Part shown: positions 25,401 through 37,400 of the stretch, one piece after another | Layout of the letters: every line of letters begins with the position of its first letter | How positions within the stretch are numbered: position 1 is the first letter of the stretch | Origin: Anarhynchus alexandrinus | Taxonomy: Eukaryota; Chordata; Aves; Charadriiformes; Charadriidae | Reading direction: 5' to 3' | DNA length: 64,000 nucleotides | Assembly (NCBI GenBank): GCA_008711295.1 | Contig: VUYV01000082.1 | Coordinates: 2,146,518 to 2,210,517, forward strand | Notes under the pieces: generated by a model | What the model was told of the DNA's origin: nothing | The model's database searches: none | What the model saw: the letters and a program-made list of their open reading frames with translations, nothing else | Position numbers and translations under genes: made by a program

Positions 25401-28400
25401 CATTGGAGAGAGGAAATCACTTTTCTCACTGGCCAGTCAGAATCCCTCCATCCACGTCCCACTTACGTATACACAGATGCCCTGGAGACTTGCAATACAG
25501 ACTGGCTAGGTAGGACACAAAGACAATGACAGGACAGTCTCCCGTGATATCAGAGCTAATTCCCAGACAGGAGGAGGCTGCTGACTCTTCTAACCGAACA
25601 TCTCCACATATTTGTACTTTACAATTCCCCAAAGAGGTGAGAGAATCTAGCCTATTTAGGTACCATTTCTACAAGCAGAATGAGATGTCAGTTTTCACTC
25701 TAGCATCTCAGTCTCCATTTTTTAATCAGTCCCAGTGTCTTCCCCAAAGGGATTATCTCCACATCCCAGTGGCACATGGACGCTTTTAAACATACAGCTC
25801 ACTCAGTTTAGTGTGGGCTGCACAAATCAAACCTGAAAGGGCCCCAAGAGGGGAGAGAAAGGGGAGGGCGGAGGGGGAAGAAGGAAAGGGAAGGTCTGAG
25901 GCTAAACCAGTCCTGTTAATTTTATATTTTTATATCCAAATTATGTAAATGAGAGAAGTGTTGAGAGAAATTTTCATTCGCTAATCATCTCTCAGGTTGA
26001 TTAGTAGCAGTGTGCATGTGGGGGACAGGACACCCAGTAAACTGACCCTGGCAATGATCAGGAAACCCAAAGGCTTAGGTCTTGCACCCAGGGGCAAGCG
26101 CAGTGACAGAGAAGCATGCTTGCATTCCTAAATATATAAATATATATATCCACAAGGAAGAAGAAAATTAAAGTAAATGATATTTAAAAAAAACCAAACC
26201 AAACCAAACAAACAAACCAAAAGAAAAAAAAAAAAGGCTGGCTTGTCAGGGGTTGGGGACAAGAAGGCTCCGGTGTGTGTACTTACATAGAGGTCAGCAC
26301 CGTAAAATCCGTCCTGGTAAACCACACTGCAGAAAATCCACACAAAAACAAAACAAAACAAAAAAACAAAAAAACAAAAAACAAAAGAACAGAAAACACA
26401 TTCCGGTTATTGAGGACGGCAGCATGCACATGCGTTTTACACAGGCAGGTGATGTATGAATCCACAACCTCGGCTTTTGGCAGGAGCAAATCAGCGAGAG
26501 AATGTGTGTGCGCACGCACGCTAGACGGCTCCAAGTCATCTTCCATGGCATGCAAAGGGGGAAGGGGCGGGCAGAGGGGGAGACAGTATGCAAAGGAGAG
26601 AGGGAGGGGAACCACCATCTTGTACAATAAAAATAGACTCAAAAAGATCTGATGTCCTGAAGAAGAGAAACAAGGGTTTAGAGACCTCCACTCTGGTTAT
26701 TCTCCTGGAATGATTTTATTTACCCCCTAAACACATGGAAACATTGGCTTCATGAAGTGGGCTTGTGAAATCGAGGAGCCCCTCAGAAGGCATCTCACAG
26801 GGGCTGGAGTCACCTATGTCAGAAGCACGTTTCAGAGTTGTGTATGTTTACGTATTTCGAGCTTCACAGGGCTGCATGACTTTGTTTCTGATATCCATAC
26901 ATCACCTGCTTTTACCCTGCACATTAGACATGCGATAAGATTTGGCTGATCACACAAGCATGCAAAGTATTATTATTCAGCATCTTAAAGAACCGATGCA
27001 ACACCTCAGGAAAACAAGTCAATCAATTCTGATCAAAGTAAACACAGAGAAATGTAATTAAAAAGAAAAAACCAAAAATACCCACAATGCATTGCTTTCA
27101 CAAGCAGAGAGAATGAGCTAAAAAGGTTAGGTGACTGGTCCAAGGTCCAAGAATTGAAAGGTGCAGTGGGAGTCCCTGGTAGTAACGACCTATTCTGTAG
27201 CAGAGAGGAGCAACTGGAAGGGTTTCCATGGGATGGTGCTTTTTCTGCTTTAAGCCATAGTTTTCTTTCTCTCAGAACTTCAAGCAGGAAAACTGTTAAA
27301 ACAGAGCCTGGGGTTCTCAAAGAGCCACTCTTACCAGAGCAATCGCTAGCGTAAGACTATGCAGCTCGCTTTGGGGACAGGGGTTGGGGAAGGATGAGGA
27401 AGGAAGAGAGGGGATGCCCCCCACCCATTTGAGTTCAGCGTGTGCTTCATACTGAGGAATCTCCTCCTGCTTTGTCCTCTGAATAGCTCCGCACAAACTC
27501 GCTCAAGGCTTTAAAAAGCATTAGCCCCACCATCTGTGATGTTCATGGATCTGATGTGTATGACTTACCAGTAGCATTAAAGAAAAAAAAGAAGGTATGG
27601 AACACTAGCTTTTCTTTTGATTATTGTTTTTTACTCATCAGACAGAATGTGAAATGCTGCCAAGAGCCTGCCACCCTCAGACACCCACCTATTGTAAGGC
27701 ACGCACACACAAAAAAGCCCAGCAGATCTTGCCAAAATTGTGCATGCTATTACTAAAAAAAATAAAATAAAATTTAAAAAAAAATCTGTTGCAGTGTTAG
27801 CTACTGCTTGAATGATTTAGTCTTGTTGTCTTCCCCAGGAAAAGTACACTCCATTCCCAATGGACAAAGTTACTATGCTCTCCAAGAGCACTGGGTGCAG
27901 ATATGAAGATAGAGACCCTTGTTAGAGGAAGAGGGGAGCCACTTCAGCAGGGAGAAGCAGGCCATAAGATCATGTTTGTTGAAGCTAAATTTTTACAACC
28001 ACATAACAAAGAATTTGGCTCCTGGGGCAGTGACTTACATTGCTGGGTTCTCTATCTAGGACCAGGAGTGTTTTAGCAGTGATACTCCACCTGCTCCTGC
28101 AGGAAAGGCAAACGCATGACAGAGGAAGTGACTGTTGGTTTATGAACAGGTTAGCAGTTTTAACAGTTATTCCGAACACAATCAGTTGGATGAATATAAG
28201 CATTACCACATTGGATCAGGCCACTATTCCTGTAACTTAGAATCCTGTCAGGAAGAGATACTAGCATCAGCTCTCCAGAGAGAACTGCAAGGAACACTAA
28301 TAACAGGTAAGAGTGAGACTTTCTGAGTCTAAACAACCAAGCACACACGCATCCTCCATCTCTCCTTCAGTTAGGACTTGACTGACACCAACTGCTAGGG

Positions 28401-31400
28401 CTGAAATTTAGCAAGGTTTATTTATATGCTAGAATATCCTTATCTGTGATTCTTAATGCTAGCAAAAACTGAGAGAATTCCTTCATTTGAGAACCACAGA
28501 GACCATTCTGGTTACGCAGACTGACCAGAAGCATAAAGCAGCCCAGCAGCCCATCAAATCTCAGTGGCATCTGAAAAAAAGTCCACTAGCTGAGCTAAAA
28601 CACATCCATGAGAAAAAGAAATATGCTGGTTTTGTAAAGCAGTCATCATATCATTTAGGTGTACCAACAGTTGACTTTGTTGTAAAATGAACCAAAAAAC
28701 CACTCCAGCCCCCAAAGCTCTCTACTGCCTTATATCTAGTCTGACTTTTATCTACTTCTGGTTTCAAGTCAGTGAATCCTCTACATATTTACACTCCTAG
28801 ACTAAATTATTCTTTACTATAGCAAGCCTACTCTTCATTTAGGTACTTAATGACCATGAACAAGACAATGCCTAACCTATAGTTTGAAAACTAAAATGGA
28901 TCAAGCTTATTTAGTTTTGAGAGTTTTACAGTAGGCAAGTTTTTTTTTCAGACTGACTTAACTCTTACAGCTTTTGGTCTGAAGTGTAATTTGTCAGCAT
29001 TCTCGTTTAGATAGCATGGCCACTACAAATCAGGGCAATATTCCAGTACAGGTTTTACTCATGCTATATATCAGAGTTATAACGTCTCCTTAATTCTATT
29101 GAATGCCGCCTCGGTTATAAATTGAAGATTGTATTTGTATTCTGAGGTCAGGCTCAGGTGACTATCTAACATCCTGTCCAATGGGCTGAGCAATTGCTTT
29201 CTAAGGTATGAATAGCCTTCCCTAGATAAACATCCATATCCGTATGTAAGTATGTACATTCCACATATGCATTAGTAAATCTGAGTTTGAGTTCTTGAAA
29301 TAAATGTTAAAACTATTACGAACGATATGATTTCTTGCACCTTCCTCTAGAGTACCTAGCCTTAGGCACTGTGAAAACTTACTCAAACTTGAATGGCCCT
29401 CAGGTCTGATCCAGTATGGCAATTCCAATGAGTTTTTATTTGTCTACATTTTTTAACTCTGCTAAGCTCTCAAATGCAGTGACACCACTAAGTTGTGTAA
29501 CTTAAACACCACTAAAGCTTTGTGAAAACCAATTCCTTCTCCTAGGTTTGAGTTAACCAGCAGCTTACTTTACTGTCGTCTTCCACATTACTCACTATGT
29601 CTTGATCACTTATGTGCTGTTGACTGATCTCATGGTGTCATCTTGCCACTGACCAGGAAGAAAGCAACTGATGCAGGATAAGCTGTCTGACTCCATGGAG
29701 GTCAACAGTGCCCACGTGGAGCAGTGGTTGTCCTACAGGTTACTGCACCATGGAACTGAATAGCACATTTCGTATTATTCCACAAGGGAGATTCAGACTA
29801 TGATGGCAATAAGGATCAGAATTAGTTAATTACATCCCAGTGCATGGGACTAGGGACAGTTCTGGGCCATTTGTGAACCTGCCTTGCTTACTGCTGCCCT
29901 CCAAGTGTTTACCAGATACACTGCCCACAAAGACAAGAAATCAGTCAGCAGGGTAATGTAAGTAAACACAGTCATGAGACAGTATTTGGAAGGAATAATC
30001 ATTGGAGCCTAGCCCATATTCCAAATGGAAATAAATCTTTTATACGGGACTCGGGCTGATTTATATCAAAGACAAGCTTAGAGTCCTTCTCAGTGCACCA
30101 CTCGTGACAGCCTCTTGCTAGGAATGATCCAGCCGTTACTCCCAGGGATGAAGAGCACATCCCCTCCGCAGTGCAAGTATTTCATATTCTGCTAGACGCC
30201 AGCATTTAGCTCAGCTTTGCTTCTCTGTTTCACTGTGGAGCACTTCCTAATAAAACCAGACTGGGTCATTTTTAGAGCAACAGACAAGCAAGTTGCAGGT
30301 CAGAGGCTATGGTTAGAGGCTATAGAATATGAACTAGGAGTGGTGGCAAAAAGAGGTGGATCTGAAAATCCACAAGAAACATTACGTTTGGAAGGCCAAC
30401 ATGTTCAGACAAGAGGTTTCATTTGAAGTCTTCCGGTGAATTAAATACAAACATTGCTATATTTTCCAGAGAGCAAAGCTAGACAGATACATGAACACTG
30501 CAGCTTGCTTCCTTGAGCTCTGCTTTAAATATCAGACTGGACTCTAGGAAGAAAAAGCCACAGCAGCTCTCACCACTTAAAACTGCTACAGAAGGTATTG
30601 CAAAGCTTATCCAGCATATATCAGGTTAGCTCCTTGCACTGATGTGTGTGGCTTCCACCTCCATTTTTAATGAAAGATTTATAATTTATTTTCTTCCCTT
30701 TTGGGGCTAGTCTAAAGGAAAAAAGGGTCAGTCCACTTCTCTGTGTTGGAGGATTCATTGCTACTCCTATTCTTTCTGAGAACGTTGCCTGGAAAACATG
30801 GCAAGTAAAATTCCAGAGACAGGCAATACGAATAAAGCATCCTCAAAATTAGAAACAAAACAAAAAAAGACAGTTTGGAAGGGATTTGCTGATTTATCTG
30901 TTGTTCCATCACACTTAAACAAACCAACAAAAACCAAAACAAAACTCACATACAAACCTAGTTCCCTGTACTTTTAAACAGCACAATACTCTTTTGTAAC
31001 AGCATCTATTCCACTGCATTACTAGTGAACAGTCAGAGGGCAAAGAATGCTAAGACCACGCATTCACCATTGCTTCATACAACAGTAGGAAGAATGCTGC
31101 ACTTTTGTTCTCCCTATATCCCAAACACTCCCAGCTTTAAATTAATGGACTTGATTAATCTTTGTTTTAAACCTTTTTAAACCGTCTCCAACAAAGAAAG
31201 CAAATCCATTGTGGGTAACTGGCTCTTCTGTGTCCTACTGCCAGATGGTGAGGCATGAAGGTAATGGATAATACTTCTCATTCCTGGATATGAAAACACA
31301 AATGGAGTGCAAAGAGCAGAACCTTTTTGGAAATTTTAGACCTTCTCTCTTTGCCTCCTTCTCAGCAGCGCAATAACGCATTGGGTGAATGGATGACAAA

Positions 31401-34400
31401 TACCATGTAGACAAATTGAAAAATTATGAGAAGGAATCCATCAGCACTTTAAGCTGCTGCAAGTACTGAGAATTGTTTCAGTCAAGAACTTAATGCAGAA
31501 TAATTTAGATTTGCCCCCACTAGATGCCATTGTGTGCAGAATGCTCTGGCACTAGCAATATCCTGACTCTCACCATCCAGACAATTTTAGTTATTTTTTG
31601 GTTAACCAATCAACTACTTGACATGTTTGTGCAGAGCACTCTGCTCTCGTGACCAGTGCTTACCCTGGGTAGGCAGGGATGGCTGTGGGAGGTACCGCCC
31701 GGACTGCCCCATACACTGTCCTTCCTCGGCCCCTCAGATGGGCTCCCCGAAACGCGGCTGCTGTGGTGGCTGCAGTTGGATAGGGGAAGCCTGGAACTGT
31801 AAAGACAGACAAGGTGGAAGGTGAAAAGGATCCGAACTCCTGCCCAGAGAACAACCATCTGCTTCAAACAAAGTGACACAATAGCTCCACAGCGGTGGGA
31901 CATTTTGCATCAGTCCTGCAGAGGGGCATGCTTATAACCCAGCAAGCATCCGATACATACTTCCTGCTACACCATGGCCTTTGGGGGAAGAAGGGTTGCA
32001 GAGAGGTTTGGCATGCAAGAGGTTAATGCTTTGGCATGCCTCACCCACCACAAACAGGGTACAAATCCCCCCGCCTTTTTACACCGCCATGCAGTCTGGT
32101 TAGAGTCCGAGAAGCGCAGAGAGTTACTATCAATATAGCAGGCGGCTCTTCCAAAACTGCAGAGGCTCTTTAATGTAATTTGTCAAGAGGCCCTTAAAGT
32201 CAACCAACTTACATCAGTCTCTTCCCTCCTTTCCCCTCCCACTCTTTGCCACCCAATCCTCTGCATGTTCATTTTAAAGCCTGAAAGACAAGATAGCCCA
32301 TATAACAGCAGCAGAAATTTCCCATAAAGTGCCAGTTTACTCAGAGCCCACCTTCATTTAACAAGCATCACCAATAATTGGCTCCATGTATAGTGGGGCC
32401 TGGTTTATTACGCTTTACGCTGAAGTAAACTGGCTCATGATGAAATGATGTAAAACCTCAGAGGCATCTGCAAACACGTAATAAACAGACACCGAGAGGG
32501 AAGGAGTCTCAGGGCGCAAACCCAACCCAATGTGCGTCCAGGTGCATGCCACTAGGGGCCCCACAGACTCGCGGTTTGGCAGCTTGTATAATATGTACTT
32601 TAGGGATTTGTCTGTTTGGTTTCTTTGATTTCAAAAGGGGGAGGGGGGAAAAGGAATGGCCTATTCCTCACACACACCCTCCCCTTGTTCTGCAGCCTCC
32701 TCATCGCTCAGAAAGACCTATTCACCAGTACAGAAACACACTGCAGATGAACAAGTTACAGCCACTGCACAGTATACTTTGGCTCGAGGTAAACTCATTC
32801 CCAGCGAGACCCATCCTTTCAAGTATATATTATACAGACTGGAGAGAAGAAGGGTAACAGGTCATCGTTAACTCAAGCACAGTAACAATATAGGGGCCAA
32901 CGGGGGCTACTTACTGATTAAAGGAATGTAAGTGTTAATACCCCCCCTTCCTGACAGGGGCACTGCGGCGTCATTGCCCAGCGAGACATCTGCTTGAAAG
33001 CTGGACGCTAATTTAATTTTAAAAAGAATAAAAAAGAAAAACAAAAACAAAAACGTAAAAAGGTTATAAAGAAACAGCAGATTGAGAACATAAACAAACA
33101 CCACTGCAGTTAAATGGCAGAAGTGGAAGTGTCTACTTAAGCTCTACCTGCATATAACTCAGGGCCGTACACCGCTCCAACCACAGGACTCAACTTCCAA
33201 CCTGAAACAACAAAGACTGCAGTGAATGCCAAAATCTACACCAAGAGAAGGAGCGGGCAGTGTGGGTAGGGGGAACGGTTTCTTGTGTGCGCCCCAGCTT
33301 CACATGCACAGCTCTTTCCAATTTCTGTCTTGCCTCAATCCCCCTTGGTGTAGATGGAGGCCAACTGCCTTTTTCTAATGTCAAGTTCTAGGTACAGGTC
33401 GCTGTATCGGAGGGAACAGCGAAACATCAGCTGATCCGCAGCACAGCAGAGGCACCACTGAGGGAATGCCAACTACCTTATATGCATATTCGCCACGAAC
33501 ACCGTGCGACCCTGCGTTCTCTGCACGAACCTTGCTGCCAGCTCCTCCCTGCTTTCACCGGGAACGCTGCGGATCCAAAAACTCTCTAAAGCCACCAGCC
33601 CGGACTGTCGTCCCAGGCAAATCAATTTATAGCCTTAAATTCTCAAAACACCCTTCTGTCTAATTTGCTAGAGATCGGCTAAAAAGCAACAGTGTCTGAA
33701 TTTCCTCACTAACCGAATCACACAACTATGGTGCAGAAAAGCAATTCGGTCTATTCATCTCACATTTTCGTCTCTCTGTGTTATTTTAGTATTTCCTGTC
33801 TTCTTTATGCTGCTTTTCAGGTGAAAGCCTTCCCAGAGAACTGATTTTAGTATCATCTGGATAACTGGCAAGAACATCATGATTTGGGCTGGCTTCCACA
33901 AAACTTTCCTTTCAGGAAAGATCTCAGCTGTTCAGCTAGCAACCACACAGGCATTTTTATTTAAATAAATCCATACTCTTCCTCTGTCTTGGAGTCCTGA
34001 CACAATCACTGCTCTTTTACACCTCTAACGGGCCTAGAAACTGTACGAACAACTTTGTGAACTGCAGCCCATCAACACCACCCCTTCATCTGCTGGCAGA
34101 GTATCAACGAGAGATGCAATGCACGCTCCCTCCACAAGACTGGGCACACTGCTGCTGTGCTGCCCACCTTGATGGCAAAACACTCAAGTGAGTGGTGGCA
34201 ATGAGGGGACTGGCATCAACCCTCAAATTTGAGAACGGTTGTACGACCACTCAACAGTATGCCTTGAGCCTGGCCTAATACTAAATACCTTTGCATAGCT
34301 TTAAAGCTGGCTTTTAATTGCTGGCTGCGAAAGCAAAATGCTCCTACCCGTTATTACGGTTTCACAAGTCATTGCTATGTAAGCCAAGTTTTGTTACCAA

Positions 34401-37400
34401 GTAGTCATACGCATTTTCTGCCCTTGTTTTCAGGACAACATAACATGGCTGCATTGCCTTTTACTACAAAATCTCCTGGATCCTTTCAAACACAGAGACT
34501 CAGAATCCCAGCCTTTCTGCCTGTCCCTGTTTCCCCAGTTCTCTAACCAAAAAAGGATTGATTTGCCAAGACCCACGCGACAAGTCAGTAGCAGAGCCAC
34601 AAATAAAATCCATATCTTCTGAGTTGTAATCAAAATGGATTCTTACACTAGCAACTACCTATATGCAGCTTCCTGCCTTGTTGAAGCTGTTTGGGAACAT
34701 TTTCAGACCAAAAAGAACTTTTCTGCCTGTTTCAGGACAAAGACTCAGATTCAAAACCTGCATCAAAGCAGCATTCAGTTCTGTCAGAAGAACGACTTTT
34801 TATGCTATATATGCCTATGCAATAAAATTACTGCACAGTCTGAAGAACCAAGATACCCTGATGAAACAGGATTCTTCATTACTCAAACAACTTGGTCTTT
34901 CTCTATTCAGGTTCACTGGAAAATGACTGAACACAAGCACAGTCTGTAACAAAAAGTGAGCAAACCAGAAGCGCAATGCCTCTGTTTTCTTGGCTGCTTG
35001 GGTACAGCTGTACTTTTACAGTTAGAACTTAAACTGAGATATATCCAATTATGTATCCTAAGTTACGCTTCTGTATTCATATTTAGATATCTACGTGATG
35101 GCAATAAGGTTCAGGACTGTATTCCACTGTACAGCAACAGCTTGCAAGTAGTGGCAGGCAACCCATTGGTCCTTGGTTCCTTTAGCAGCTTGGCCACATT
35201 GGGCATGTCACTACTCCTCTCTGTCCCCACTTCTCCATCTGTAAAAATGGTATTCCTCCATAATCGCTTAAGGGTTATACTGAAGAACAATGCTATAAAT
35301 TAGTTTGTGGTTCTTTGTTGGTTTATTTTGGGGGTTTTTTTTGGTCCTGAGGAGAGGTCGTAACTTTCCCCTTTTATCTTTCTTCAAACCTTTCAGCTCA
35401 TCATTAGTACAAACAGTCTCTCTTACCATTTGCGTATGGCGTGACCATCTTCTTATTGGTCATCACTCGTGCAGTGGCATTGTTAACCTAAAAGTAAGAA
35501 AGGGGAAGGGGGGGGGNTCTGAGCAAAAAAAATTAAACTAATTTTACAAAAATGCAATCTTTAAATTACTTTTAACAGTTGCCATTTAATTATAAAAGTT
35601 ACAGCTAAACGTGGCACTTTAAAATTATGCATTAAACAAAAGGCCAACAAGAGTAAAGTGCAGATTCTCCGCCACCCTGCCACCCCTTGGGGCGTGTGCT
35701 TATTTTCAGCTCATTGATTGGAAGGGCAAAACTTTGGAGGTTTTGTCCAGGTTCTGTTCAAGAGGCAGCAATAATTTCTGCAGCCAGGGCAGGGGAACTG
35801 AACCAGGTGGTGCACAAGCTGACTTGCTTCTCAAGCTCAGCATTGGGATTGGGGCCCAGCAGGTCACTGGCAGGCATACTTTTTTGATAGAAAAAGGTAA
35901 CCTGGAGTCCATCAGCTTTAGATTTGAACTCCCAAGGCTTGAGGAGACTTCTGGAACTCCACCAAGCATTTGGATGGAGTATGTTCACTGTTTTCCTCCA
36001 CACCATTTTCAATTTTTATTTCCAGATTATTTTTTCCTTGTCACAAATCTCGTAGAACAAAAAGAAATACATAGTAATAGACCTGTGGGGTTTTTTTGGT
36101 TATATTGTGCCCTCCACCCTCTTTACAGAGCTCTGCATAAGTTCCAAGCGGTTTGATTGCTCAAGCAAGTGGGGTGTTACCACAGAGATGGTGCTGATAA
36201 AGAAAAGATGGACTGATTTGGAAGCCAAGTTACTGCAGCCCCGTGTCAGACAGCCTCAAAGTTCTTGCAAGGAGGGTGAAGTCTTTATACAACATCAATA
36301 ATTTATCAAAACCCATTTGGCATGGGAATTGAGGCCAGGGTGAAGAAGGAAAAAAAAAAAAAAAGGATATAAAAATAAAAGCTGCCTCAGGCCCTTGAGA
36401 CTTATGGATGGTGAGCATACGCAGGGTGGGGAGTCTGGAGCTACATTTACTCTCGTTTCAGCCCCAAAACAATAGAAACATTACACATTTAAAAAGAAAG
36501 AATGGGAAACAACAATGATGAGACTGAGAGCATGCAGTTAAACACACACAGATAAAAGAAAGAAAAAAAAAACCAACACAATTGATTCAGAGGGTGGGGA
36601 GGGGAGGAGGGAGGAGATAGGGTCTCACAGACAATCATTAAGATGGAGCGAGTGCCTGAAATCAGCTGCTACAGCAAAGTGCAACACAAGCACTTAAAGG
36701 AAAAATTGCCAGAACCGATCAGAAACCACCAGTCAGCAAAGAGACCAACAGCTGCATTTAACCAAGTAAAGAAACTGGGGAGGGAGGGAGAGAGAGAAAG
36801 AAAAAAGAGAGAAAACAAACAGTAACAGCTACAAACAGGTCTCAGAAAGAGAGAGCAGCAGAAAGAAGGGGCAGGAGAGAGAAGAGGAAATGGGTGCATT
36901 AATAAAAACCAGCCAAACTGGAGTTCAGTAACTCTGAGTAAGATGTGCAAGGGGAAATCACCATGAAGTCAGTAATCAAACAGCTCAGACTGCTACAAAA
37001 CGATATGTACATCCAAAGTCCAGGCGGCATTACTCAACAGCATTGAAAATAAAAGAGGGAGAAGGGGGAAGGAGGTGGGTGGGGACAACAAGTCAAATCA
37101 CATTTCGTAGTGTTAATGTGAGATGGCAGATGGATTTTTTTCTTTCTTATTTAATTTTGGTTTTTTGTAATTTTAAGAAAAATTAAAAAAAAAAAAAAGC
37201 TTCTTCTCTAGCGTTTTGTTTCACTTACCGCCAACTCGTACCATCGCCAGCATTGTGTATAGTTACCATGGAAAGAGTGAGTCAAGTGAAGGGCCCTAAA
37301 CGCTAAACCATCGAAAAGGGAAATAAAAAAACAAAACAAAAAAAAAGCAAAATATGCAGACATCTTACTCAAAAACGGCGGCTTTTTTGTTTTAATATTT

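Larger units (their letters stand above)
26327..31663 (-). other. RBFOX2: RBFOX2 intron between the 133- and 40-nt exons
   Basis: About 5.3 kb. It holds an AAAAC-type simple repeat right upstream of the 40-nt exon (26340-26390), the GCATG cluster and several old repeat fragments. Much of 27400-31500 is unremarkable AT-rich sequence. Confidence 0.8.

Noticed and set aside
27535..27590. A donor-like ACTG|GTAAGTCA on the minus strand as an extra exon
   Set aside because: No acceptor AG precedes it in the pyrimidine-rich run, so no exon can be defined.
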